The position numbers were made by a program, and so were the translations under genes. Below, piece by piece: positions 21,616 to 31,115 of a DNA stretch of 64,000 nt; position 1 is the stretch's first letter, and each line of letters starts with the position of its first letter. The notes beneath the pieces are model-generated. The model saw only the letters and a program-made list of their open reading frames with translations. It had not been told where the DNA came from and made no database searches. The DNA comes from Bettongia penicillata ogilbyi (Eukaryota > Chordata > Mammalia > Diprotodontia > Potoroidae): contig JAJHZJ010000414.1 in assembly GCA_023548195.1 (NCBI GenBank), positions 916,501 to 980,500 on the forward strand, read 5' to 3'.

Positions 21616-21800
21616 AAATTCTCTCTCTCTGTCTCTGTGTCTCTCCCCCATACACACACACATGCGTGCACGCACGCGTACACACGCACACACATGCACA
21701 CACAAACACACAACACGTACATGTGCATGCACACACAAACACACGCATGCACACACACACACAACATACACACAAACATACTCACACACACATATTATTC
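21616..21800 (+). repeat. Long TC then AC microsatellite with CG steps
   Basis: TCTC/TGTC from 21621, then alternating purine-pyrimidine AC/CA up to about 21795 with CATGCG, GCACGCACGCG and CGCATGC interruptions. The long open frames here on both strands are artefacts of the repeat. Confidence 0.95.
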
Positions 21801-22279
21801 TGGGTGTATGCACACGCACATATAAAATTCCCAGAGAAAGTTCTTCCTCTTCCTGTAACCCGCTTCCTGCCCCCAGCCTCTCTGTCCCAGGCCATTTCCA
21901 TTTGGGAAGTAATAATAGCATTTTTATAGTGTCTTTCCCAAGAGGTTTATTTTTCACTTTTCTCTGCACCGCGTTGGCTGTCACCCACACCGGTCCTCCT
22001 GCACATCTGCAGAACATCTGGAGAAGCTTAGACAGTTCATCGTCACCCATGTTTGTTGAATTGAATTGAATTGGCTCCAATAGCTGTGAAGTCGTGGTCT
22101 CATACTCTTCGCTGGAGGAGCTCTAGTTTAATGAAGCATAATTAGTTTGTTAAAAATAATCCATTGTTAAACCCCTTGAAATTTCTGTCACTCATCACCC
22201 CCTACCTCCCAGACACCTGTGCTTCCTTTCTTATCCATCTCTGTGTCCTAGTCACACAAAGGGGGCCATTGTGATAACA

Positions 22280-22440
22280 TCAGATACTTCTATGATGTCT
22301 TAAAGTTTGCAAAGCACTTTATATACATTATGTGGTCTGAGTTACCCAACAACCCAAGTGGGAGATGTTAGAGGTATGACTATTCCCATTTTATAGATGA
22401 GGAAACGTTGATTCAGGACATTCATTGATGCTTGAGCCCT
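22280..22440 (-). mobile_element. MIR-class SINE fragment
   Basis: AAAGTTTGCAAAGCACTTTATATAC, CCATTTTATAGATGAGGAAAC. Confidence 0.65.
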
Positions 22441-23459
22441 GATCTTCTATCTCCAATGCTGTGGTGCCTTTCTGGTTTATTAAAGACCAGATTCACCCCT
22501 CCCAAGAGAAATGTACAATCTGCAAACCTTGACATTTTGTGCTCCACACAAGTACCCAGACTGACTTTATCTATTGCCTCTCCTCTCCATGTTGGAAAAA
22601 CATCAGTTGGTCTTTAATGTCCGGAATGCACTGTGTTTAAAAAAAAAAAGAAGCATGATATCAAAGCCACTGCTTGCAAGGACACCCAGTCTTTTCCTAA
22701 TTAATTAATCCCCAGTCAGCTCTCTTCTTCTTATCCTTCCACTGCCACCCCCTACCCCTCAGAACGCATTAAGTTAATCCTTCCTTCACCCTGGCTTCAT
22801 TCTGGCTATTCAAAGCCACAAGCATAGGAAACTTTTAATTCTAAAAGAGACCACCTGATTAAGTCTGTGGTCCATGAGGAGGAAATCTGCTGGCTTTTCT
22901 AACCTTAGTGAGTGCCTGACATCTTCCTCACCCCATGCCTTGATTCTGTATGTGCTAGATGCTTCAGTAAGGGAAGCCTACCCCCTTTTCTGTGTTGGGG
23001 GTAGGCTTCTAGCTCTCAGACTGATACCTTTATCCCTGAACCTAGTCCTTATGCGAATCTAAATGATAACAAACGAGGGAAAGACTATTAAAAACCTTTA
23101 AAAACTGTGGACCCCAAGTTGAGATAAGCAGGTTGAACAAATCCCTTTCTTGGTGGGTACTCCTCGGGCTGTCCTCCCACTCATTCCTCAAAGACCAGTC
23201 CTCAAAGCCAGAATATCTCACTGTTAGCTTCTAATGAGTTTCTTTGTTTTGTTTATTGGGCTTATCTTCAAGCATTAGTAACATCTCATTTGCATCTGCT
23301 AATAGACCTCTTTCAACATCTTTCCTGTGGTTTCCTTAATGGTTTTTTTTCTGCTTTTGGACTGGGCAGAGGTATAAGTGCCCTTGTCTGAAATCAGACT
23401 GATTGCCCTAGTTGACTGGAAAATTATATTTATGCATTAAGAATATACTCAGTTCTAGT
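22441..23459. other. Unassigned stretch containing a hairpin
   Basis: No repeat was recognised. About 37 bp near 22940-22976 resemble 24494-24530 (ATTCTGTAT-TGCTAG-TGCTT-AG-AA). A strong hairpin follows at 22973-23009. Confidence 0.4.
22973..23009. repeat. Perfect 13-bp inverted repeat (hairpin)
   Basis: GAAGCCTACCCCC is followed by an 11-nt loop (TTTTCTGTGTT) and the exact reverse complement GGGGGTAGGCTTC. GC-rich stem. Pairing does not extend beyond 13 bp, so a microRNA precursor is unlikely. Confidence 0.9.
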
Positions 23460-23975
23460 GGTAGCTGGTAGCAAAGTGGATAGAGTGGCCAGCCTGGAGT
23501 CAGGAAGACATCTTCCTGAGGTCAAATCCAGCCTCTGACATTTACTAGCTGTGTGACCTTGGGCATGTCACTCTATCTCAGTTTGCCTCCATTCCCTAAT
23601 AGTAGCATCTTCTTCAGAGAGTTGCTGTAAGGGGCAAATAAGATAATCGTTGTAAAAAGAGGCTAGTTAGCACAGTGTCTGGCACATACTGTCGTTCAGT
23701 CATGTCTGATTCTTCATGACCCCATTTGGGGTTTTCTTGGCAAAGATACTGGAGTGGTTTGTCATTTCCTTCTCCAGCTCATTTTACAGATGAGGAAACT
23801 GAGGCAAACAGGGTGAAGTGACTTGCCCAGAGTCATACAACTAGTATACATCTTAAGCTGAGTTTGAACTCAGGAAGATGAGTCTTCTTGACTCCAGGCC
23901 AGCGTTCTATTACCGTGTCGCCTAGCTGTCCGTGGCACACAGTAGGCGTTATATAAAGGCTTATTCTCTTCTTTT
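23460..23975 (+). mobile_element. MON1-type CORE-SINE split by another SINE
   Basis: GTAGCTGGTAGCAAAGTGG head to GTCTGGCACATAC (23678-23690), interrupted at 23691-23935, resuming TGGCACACAGTAGGCGTTATATAAAGG. The repeated TGGCACA at the two edges is consistent with a target duplication. Confidence 0.85.
23691..23935 (-). mobile_element. MAR1-like CORE-SINE inside a MON1-type SINE
   Basis: GTCGTTCAGTCATGTCTGATTC tail, GGGGTTTTCTTGGCAAAGAT body, GGAAACTGAGGCAAACAGG core, GTCGCCTAGCTGTCC head. Complete and well conserved. Confidence 0.93.
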
Positions 23976-24189
23976 CCCTTCGTTATTATTCCTCCATAGA
24001 TTATCCATTCTGGGATGATCCCTAGCACCATGTTGATCACTTGGTAAGCAGTCAATCAAAGAAATGAGCGTTGGTTCCTTGACTGACTGAAATGTTTAGT
24101 TCTTGGCCAGCTAACCCCCGACTTCAGGAGACTCAGGAGAGAACTCTCTTGTCTGATCATTGCATGCCTACAGAACATAGCCATCACCT

Positions 24190-24850
24190 CCAATTCAGGC
24201 TTCCCTTGCTTGCCTCCCTTCTGCCTGTTGTATTAACCTGCTAGTTGGTCTCAACTACCAAAAGCTTCGGAAAGCACAGCTCTGACTGTGCCATTCTCCT
24301 TCTCATGAGGCTCCTGGGGCGCCCATATCCATCCCCATGAGATGTAAACTCTTCTGTTTAGCATTTAAAGCTCCTTAGTACTTGGTTACTGCCTACCTTT
24401 CTTTTTATTCTTTACTCCCTCTCCAGTACCAACTCAGTACTTTTGCACTGGCTATCCACTGTCGCTGGCATGCCCTCCCTCTCATCTCTGCCTCTAGATT
24501 CTGTATATGCTAGGTGCTTTAGCAAAGGGAGGGCGTGCGCACGCACACACACACACACACACACACACAGCCAGAAGCCCCTATTGCATATTGCTGCAGG
24601 TATTAGCTGTCCTGACTTCCTTCACACCTTCTGTAGGAAGCCTTTCCCTGTGTCCCCCACCAGCTGCCAGTGTTTTCTCTGAAATTACTTTCATCTACTC
24701 TGAATTTTTTTTTCTTTACAGGTTGTCTCCCCCATTCAAATGGGATCTCCTTTAGGGTAGGCATTATTTTTTGCTTTTCTTTGTATTTTAAATGTTTAGC
24801 ACAGTGCCTGGCCATAGTAACTGCTCAGTAAATTGGCTGCCTGATTTTAT
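24190..24850 (+). mobile_element. L2 LINE 3' region
   Basis: TGGTCTCAACTACCAAAAGC, CTGACTGTGCCATTCTCC, TTTGCACTGGCTATCCACTG, TAGGAAGCCTTTCCCTG, GTTTAGCACAGTGCCTGGCC, CTCAGTAAATTGGCTGCCTG. A CA microsatellite lies within (24534-24570). Confidence 0.8.
24534..24570 (+). repeat. CA microsatellite with CG-rich start
   Basis: GCGTGCGCACGCACACAC then about 11 more CA units, inside the L2 copy. Confidence 0.95.
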
Positions 24851-25224
24851 AGCATCCTGAGTCAGAACTTTACCAACAAAGAATCCCAAGAATGCTTGTC
24901 TATGTTCATACACTCATCTCTGAGAGGTATCCCTACTACTCAGGAAGACTAATTAATCCCACTACTTATGCCTTTCATTCCATCTAGTCACTGCCGCCTA
25001 CTTTACCGAGGAAACCATGACCATCTGTCATGGGCTCCCTCATCCCCCTCGGCATCCTCACCCACTCTTTCCTCCTTTGCTCCAGTCTAAGAGCACATGG
25101 TAGGCCATTTTCTTGCCAAGACTACCCCCTTTACGAGAGCTTCTCGTTTACCTTTCCTCACTCCTTAGAGAGATTGCCCCACTGATTTTGTCTCTCACCT
25201 TTCAACTTCTCTCTGCCCACACTC

Positions 25225-25355
25225 TGTTAGTCAATAAGCATTCTTTAAGGCTTAACTACGTGCCAGACACTGCCAAGCTCTGGGGATGCAAAGAAAGGCA
25301 AAAAACTCTATGTCTGCCTGCAAGGAGCACATAATCTAATGTGGGAGACAAACAT
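25225..25355 (-). mobile_element. L2 3' end, antisense
   Basis: CAATAAGCATTCTTTAAGGC, TACGTGCCAGACACTGCC, AAGCTCTGGGGATGCAAAG, CAAGGAGCACATAATCTAATG. Confidence 0.8.
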
Positions 25356-25396
25356 AAAAATAATTGGATACCCACATGATGGAAAGTTCTGCCTTC

Positions 25397-25735
25397 TTCG
25401 GTCATGTCCGACTCTTTGTGACCCCATGTGGGGTGGTACATCTCTATCTTCCAGCACAATACCTGACATGCTTTTGCTGTTGAGTCATTCCAATGGTATC
25501 CTACTCTTTATGCTTCCATTTGGGGTTTTCTTGGCAAAGATTTTGGAGTGGTTGGCCATTTTCTTCTCTAGCTCATTTTACAGATGAGGAAACTGAGGCA
25601 AACAGGGTTAAGTGACTTGCCCAGGATCACACAGCTAGGAAGTGTTTGAGGTTAGATTTGAACTCAGGAAGATGAGTCTTCCTGACTCCAGGCCCAGAGC
25701 TCTGTACACTATGGCACCACCTAGCAGCCTTACAT
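25397..25735 (-). mobile_element. MAR1-like SINE with a second partial tail
   Basis: A detached tail piece (25397-25435, GGTCATGTCCGACTCTTTGTG) is followed about 35 bp later by a complete antisense copy (TTGCTGTTGAGTCATTCC ... GCACCACCTAGCAGCC). Confidence 0.85.
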
Positions 25736-25799
25736 GCAAGATACACACAGAGTAGATGCAAGGTAATCTCTATTATAAATAAAACAAATCCCTTCATTT

Positions 25800-26340
25800 A
25801 AGAAGGCCATCCATTCCTTTCAGTTATCATCCCACATCTCTCCTCCTTTCTACTGGTTACTCCTGTACTGGTTCTCTAGACTATCTCTCTCTACTTCTTA
25901 ATATCCATTCACTCCTCAAGACCTCTAGTCTGGCTTCCAGAACCACCACTCTATGAATTTACTGAAATTACTGTCTCAGTGGTTATCAGTGGTCTCTTAA
26001 TGGCCTCTTCTCAGACCTCATTCTCCCTGACCTTTCTGTACCATTTAACACTACTGGTCTCTCCGATCTCCCTTGGTTTCCATTATGGTTTTTTCCCCCA
26101 GTTCTCCTTCCCACTTTTTGACCTCTCCTCATTTTTCTTTTTCTCATCAATCTCCCACCCCTTAAGACATGGATGCCCCACAAGGCTGTGTTCCTGGATA
26201 GTTCCACTGGATGTGCTTCTAGTACTTAAACTCAACACATCCAAAAAGAGAAAGAACACATCCCTATGTCTGTGGAAGATTCCATTATCCTTCCAGTCAC
26301 TTCAGTTTCTTAGAGTCAGCATCCCACAAAGGTGGCTTTT
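25800..26340 (+). mobile_element. L2 ORF2 remnant (reverse transcriptase region)
   Basis: TCTAGTCTGGCTTCCAGAAC, GTGGTCTCTTAATGGCCTC, CCCTGACCTTTCTGTACC, GGATGCCCCACAAGGCTGTG, CTTAAACTCAACACATCC follow the L2 RT order. The 121-codon frame at 25979-26344 is a decayed piece of this, not a gene. Confidence 0.7.
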
Positions 26341-26489
26341 ATAATAATCTGGATGAGTGGGAATTTTCAGGTCAAAAATAGGATGGTGGCATTATGGGTA
26401 GAGATACAAGAGATGTTATAAAATCGATAGGACTTTGGCAATTCAGTGGATATGGTTGGTGAGGGAGAGAAAGAGAATCAAATTTCTCT

Positions 26490-26625
26490 CAATTCCTTGT
26501 TTCTTATGGCACAATAATATTTGATTACATTAATAAACCATCCAGCTGTCCCCCAATCATTGGGTAATTACATCCTTTCCTCTGCTTTACATCTTCATAA
26601 AATTGCTATCATATGTAGGGTAGAG
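26490..26625 (-). mobile_element. L1 ORF2 C-terminal fragment
   Basis: TTTCTTATGGCACAATAATA, TTGATTACATTAATAAACCA and ATAAAATTGCTATCATATG follow the antisense L1 end seen at 40755-40880. Confidence 0.65.
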
Positions 26626-26639
26626 GAAGGCAAGCAGGA

Positions 26640-27060
26640 AGGAAGGAAACATCAAGAGCTTACTATATGCCAAGGTACTGCGCTTAAACAGTAGGGACAG
26701 CTCAGTGTTGCAATGACTGGACTGCTGGGCCTAGAGTCAGGAAATCTCCTCTCCACCGGTTCAAGTCCAGCCTCAGATACTTCCTAGCTGTTTGAGCTTG
26801 GGCAAGTCACTTAACCCTGTTTACCTTGGTTTCCTCAAATGATCAGGAGAAAAAAATGGCAAACCACTCCAGTGTCTTTGCCAAAAAAACCCTAAACGGG
26901 GCCACGAAGAGTCAGACAGGAATTGAAAACACAACTGTGCTATGCTGTAACACTGGGGATTGAAATAAAATAAAAAACAAAGAGTCCTGGCCTTTAAAGA
27001 GCTTAAATTCTAGTAGGTGAAGACAATGCATAGAAAGGACCATGGTATCTGGGCAACCAT
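26640..27060 (-). mobile_element. L2 3' end, antisense, split by a SINE
   Basis: AGAGCTTACTATATGCCAAGG on the left and ACACTGGGGATTGAAATAAA...AAGAGCTTAAATTCTAGTAG on the right are adjacent in L2. The intervening 26692-26935 is a SINE. Confidence 0.7.
26692..26935 (+). mobile_element. MAR1-like CORE-SINE
   Basis: GGGACAGCTCAGTGTTGCAATG head, GGGCAAGTCACTTAACCCTG, CCACTCCAGTGTCTTTGCC, GAAGAGTCAGACAGGAATTG tail. Confidence 0.92.
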
Positions 27061-27599
27061 GGGGAAATCACTCTGTTACTTTTATGTGTGTATAAAGTAA
27101 AGGGGGGAAGCATGGGGGAGATGACAGTACCCAGCAAGGGAACATGATTTTAAACCTAAAAGGCAAGAACAAGGCTGGAGTGGGGACTGAAGGCCAGCCT
27201 AGATCCCATCACAAAATGGAGACTCCAGGAAGATCTTACCAATGGGAGAAGGAAGTGGGTCTTACAGGGGGGACACTCCATGATGAAAAGACCATTAAGA
27301 TCATTCAGCTCCCCTCTCTTCTCACCACCTCCTCTTATTTTATGCACACACAAAACCTAAGAAAATGATTTCCCCCAGGTTACAAAAATAATAAATGGTA
27401 AGGTCAAGACTTAATCTCTTGATACTTCTAACACCATGATCTTCTGTTTATGTCTTTTAAAAATGTAATAAATGAGCTCCCTGTGCAGTCATGCTGGTAT
27501 TCTTAGAAAAGTTCTCCCCATTTCTTCTTCAGAATCATTTGTGGTATTAGAATTGCATTCTTGAGAATATCCCAATAGTCTTGATAGAATCTGTGGGCT

Positions 27600-27742
27600 C
27601 AAGGACAGCTAAGTGGCACAATGGAGAAAGCACTGGCCCTGGAAGGAGGAGGACCTGAGTTCAAATGTGACCTCAGACGCTTACTAGCCGTGTGACCCCC
27701 CCCACAAGTCATTTAACCTTATTGGCTCAAAAAAAAATCTCT
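27600..27742 (+). mobile_element. Short CORE-SINE (WSINE1-like)
   Basis: GGACAGCTAAGTGGCACAATGG head, GGAGGACCTGAGTTCAAATG, GACCCCCCCCACAAGTC, then TTAACCTTATTGGCTC and an A-run. It stops where the longer classes continue into CTCAGTTTCC. Confidence 0.75.
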
Positions 27743-27849
27743 GGCATTCTACTCGTCCTTTTTCTGTTCTATTTGAAGTCATCTCCCCTAAAGTTGAAGG
27801 AGCTCATCAGTCTATATTCCACTTTTCCTCTCATTATCTAGCAAAGATA

Positions 27850-28150
27850 ATTGTGTCACTTTCTTCAATCAATTTATTGTCATTAATTAAAGGCCAAAAT
27901 AGCCATTTCCCTTGTTTTTGCTTCCATCTTTTTTCCTTTATCTCCAAACCTGGCACACAGTAAACACTTAATAAATGCTTATTGACAGACTGAATGACTG
28001 ACTGTTTTGAAAGATGAAATTATCTTCTTGTTAGATAGTGAACTTCTCCAAGGCAGTCTGTATTTTGTCTAAACTTGGTATCTTCTCCAGTATCTAACAG
28101 TGGGGTCTTTACACTGTAGGGATTTAATAAGTGTTTGTTGAGTAGAATCA
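27850..28150 (+). mobile_element. Two L2 3' ends in tandem
   Basis: First: CCTGGCACACAGTAAACACT, TAATAAATGCTTATTGAC (27951-27985). Second: TAGTGAACTTCTCCAAGGCAG, GATTTAATAAGTGTTTGTTGAG (28036-28143). Confidence 0.75.
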
Positions 28151-28354
28151 AATTTAGCTTAACAAAGGCTGACATCAGTTATTAAAGATTAACTTTTCTG
28201 TCCTCTAAGGAATCAGTGTTCCACAAGGACATATAATTGAAATGAATTAGAAGCAGCAGTGGAGATAATAACAGAAAACATTCTTCTACCAACTAACTGT
28301 ATGACCTTAAGCAAGTCTCTTGTGCTGTCTAGGCTTGGCTTTCCTCCTCCTCAG

Positions 28355-28520
28355 AGCTGAATTAGTGCAATGTGGTAGAAAGAATACTGGACTTGGAAAC
28401 AGAAGATGTAAATTCCAAGCCTGGTTCTCCTATTGGCTACTTATGTAGTCTTTGGGCAAATTACTGAACCCTTTCTGGATCTCAATTTTTTCATCTGCAA
28501 AATGAAAGAGTTGGATTACG
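28355..28520 (+). mobile_element. MIR-class SINE
   Basis: GAAAGAATACTGGACTTGG, GTCTTTGGGCAAATTACTG, CTCAATTTTTTCATCTGC. Confidence 0.7.
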
Positions 28521-29144
28521 TTTTCAGCTCAAAACCCAGCATTGTACAGTCTCCAAGGTCCCCCCTCCCAACTCTGACATTCTTCAGTTCTCCATTGAGA
28601 TGATAAAGTCTGGTTTACACTCTTTGATAAAGAGGATAAGCCTATAGGAATGAGATCAACTTTAGGGAATGAGGCATTTGGGCTTCCTGCCAAGGTCCCC
28701 TGGAGGCAGAGGAAAGGGAGGGTGTTAGGGTGCTAACTCTGAGTCACCCTTTTTGGCATTCATTCCAAACTCCCACCCCCCCTCCCCCCACTTCTACTCC
28801 ATAGTTGAGCCAGTCTGGGCTCATTCATTCACACCTTCCCCCCCCTTACATTTTGGGGGTGAGGGAGGGGGAGTTCCCCTGGAGAGTAATGAAAGCCTTT
28901 CTGTTCCCTTCTTTGGCTGTTTAGCCATTCTTATCAGGCTGTTCTCTGCCAGCTGTGGTGGAGTGGACAGTCCGCTGTTGTTCTGTCGTACCACATTACC
29001 CAGAGGAAGTCATTTTGAAAACTGTGGGGAGGGAAGGGTCTCTCTGGGCAGGTAAGGAAGGGATGGGACTGGCAAACTCTACCTCTGTGTCTCTAGCTAA
29101 CATGTAATCAGAGAAGTTGGAAGGGATAAGGTTGGAATAATAAT
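28521..29144. other. Unassigned stretch with exon-like edge
   Basis: A 100-codon plus-strand frame (28753-29055) ends just after CTGGGCAGGTAAGG, which fits a 5' splice site. No domain is recognisable and C-runs (28776-28790, 28839-28847) make the frame doubtful. Not called as a gene. Confidence 0.3.
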
Positions 29145-29290
29145 ATTAATATTAATAATTAAAAACCAGCATTCTACGATGCTCAAGGCACTTTACATAT
29201 GTTAACTTACTTGGAAATCACAACAATCCTGTGAAGTGTAGGTGCTATTATTAACCTCATTTTTACGGAAGATGAGATGGGTTTTCATAA
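29145..29290 (-). mobile_element. MIR-class SINE fragment
   Basis: ACCAGCATTCTACGATGCTC, AAGGCACTTTACATATG, ACAACAATCCTGTGAAG, TAGGTGCTATTATTAACCTC. Confidence 0.65.
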
Positions 29291-29299
29291 GAGTGTAGC

Positions 29300-29844
29300 T
29301 ACTGCTGCCTTGTGTCTCAATCAGCTTGGTCTCCACCATCCATTTGATCTCTAGGGACCAAAAGAGTTGTAAGTAATGGCCTAATAAGTTGCCTCTCTAG
29401 CAGAGGCCAAGTGTTTTAAAAGACCAGAGGTATTTTTTTTTATAAGACACTTTAATAAAATAAACAATTCGACCCTATTGACATCCCCCTTCCCCCTTCT
29501 CCTCCCCTGACAGTACGGAACTGGTTATGGGATTATGTGTGTTTCTGCTGTGGACATTTTTTGCCCCTAGAAGGATGTGTGATGTCTCTCAGGCCGAGTG
29601 TTTAATTTTGGTTCCTTGGTGACCTCTGGAGGCAGGGCAGAATGCTCTGATTTGGGGTGCCATCCAAGAATCCAGCTTACCAATTGTTGATGTGTTTATT
29701 TATTGGAGGGGAGGAAGACCAAGAATGAAACCTTCTTGTGTACAGAAGTATCTGATTTTTGGGGTAACTCAACATGGAATCAGCGCTGCTGAATTGGCTG
29801 GACTTGGGGTTTTTGATATAAATAGGATGCCCAGGAATCAAACT
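29300..29844. other. Unassigned stretch
   Basis: AT- and C-rich patches near 29430-29510. No repeat family, coding frame or structured RNA recognised. Confidence 0.4.
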
Positions 29845-30105
29845 TCAGTCATCTTCAGTTGTGTCTGACTCTTTGTGACCACATTTAGGGTTTTCTTGGC
29901 CAAGATACAGGAGGGGTTTGCCATTTCCTTCCCCTATTCATTTTACAGATAAAGAAACTGAGGCAAAGAGGGTGAAGTGACTTGCCTGAAGTGACAAGGT
30001 GAAGGGTCACACAGCTAGGAAGAGTCTGAGATCAGATTTGAACGCAGGAAAATGAGTCTTCCTGGCTCCAAGCCATGACTCTATCACCTAACTGCCCAAC
30101 AACCA
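29845..30105 (-). mobile_element. MAR1-like CORE-SINE
   Basis: TCTTCAGTTGTGTCTGACTC tail, AGGGTTTTCTTGGCCAAGAT body, then the core carries an extra repeat: GTGAAGTGACTTGCCTGAAG then GTGACAAGGTGAAGGGTCAC. Head CACCTAACTGCCC. Confidence 0.9.
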
Positions 30106-30344
30106 AGCCAGGAGGTGCAATAGGGGCTAGAGAGGGATCCTAGGAATCTCATCAGAATGGATTAGGAGGAGCAGGGTACAGAACCGCTGTGAGAACCAGG
30201 ACAGGCTGAATGTCCTGTCCTTCATTGTCCTCACAGGGTTGAATGAAGGTTTTGCCAATCTAATACCACCAACCCCCCTTCATTTCATCCTTTTTCCTTT
30301 CTCCTTCTATCTCTCTGAAAGTTGCCTCAGTTGTAATTGCCTTC

Positions 30345-30700
30345 TATTTAGAATCAGAGAAATGTTGGAGCTCGAAGGAACCTTAGACACTATATAGTTT
30401 TGCCCTCTCATTTGACCAATCACTGAGACTCAGAGAAGGGAAAGCATTTATTAAGTACCTACTATGTACCAGGCACTGTGCTAAGCACTTTGCAAATATT
30501 TTCTCATTTGATCCTCCCCCAAACCCTAGGAAGCATGTGTTATGTTCTTCATTTTGTGGTTAAGAAAACTGAGGCAGGCAGAGATGAAGTGATTGTTCAA
30601 GGTCCCAAAGTTGAGTGTATTTGAGGCTGAATTTGAACTTAAGTCCTTGTGACTCCAAGCCCAAATTTCTGTCTACTGTACTATCTGACTGACTGCCGAG
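30345..30700 (-). mobile_element. MIR-class SINE fragment plus L2-tailed SINE
   Basis: AATGTTGGAGCTCGAAGGAACC (MIR class) then TTATTAAGTACCTACTATGTACC...CACTGTGCTAAGC (L2-like tail), TTTTGTGGTTAAGAAAACTG, AATTTGAACTTAAGTCC (core and head). Confidence 0.75.
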
Positions 30701-30954
30701 GTCATGAAGTAGTTACTCTAAGAGCCTGGACTTGAACGAAACCCTATTGATTCTATGGCATGGAATCTGCCATTCCCTACAGCAGGCTACCTCTGCACAC
30801 CAACTGAAATTGGGGATCAGTTTTCTTGGCATTAAGGTCATGGGGCGGGAAGGGCCCTCTCAAGGTCACCTGGTAGGACCCACCCCTAAGCCTTCCTAGA
30901 AGGGGAAGAAGCTCTTAGGTTAGAAGACTTCGGAACTGAAATTCCACAGGTCAT

Positions 30955-31115
30955 CTATGGGGTAGTATGACTTGGAGTCCGGAAGACGTGTCCTCTTACT
31001 AGCATTGTGGCTCTGGGCAAGTTGTACCCTCTCTTCCCTGACTCTCAATTTCTTCATCTGTAAAATGGGAGGGTTAGGAGTAGAAGATCCCTTCCAATCC
31101 TAAATCTATGATCTG
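30955..31115 (+). mobile_element. MIR-class SINE
   Basis: GTATGACTTGGAGTCCGG, TGTGGCTCTGGGCAAGTTG, TTTCTTCATCTGTAAAATGG and a GATCCCTTCCAATCCTAAATCT tail. Confidence 0.75.

Noticed and set aside
21481..22080. 199-codon and overlapping open frames
   Set aside because: Most of the length is the AC/TG microsatellite read as Cys/Val or Thr/His repeats, and the rest is SINE sequence. No domain.
22973..23009. MicroRNA precursor
   Set aside because: The stem is only 13 bp and pairing ends there, far shorter than a typical pre-miRNA stem.
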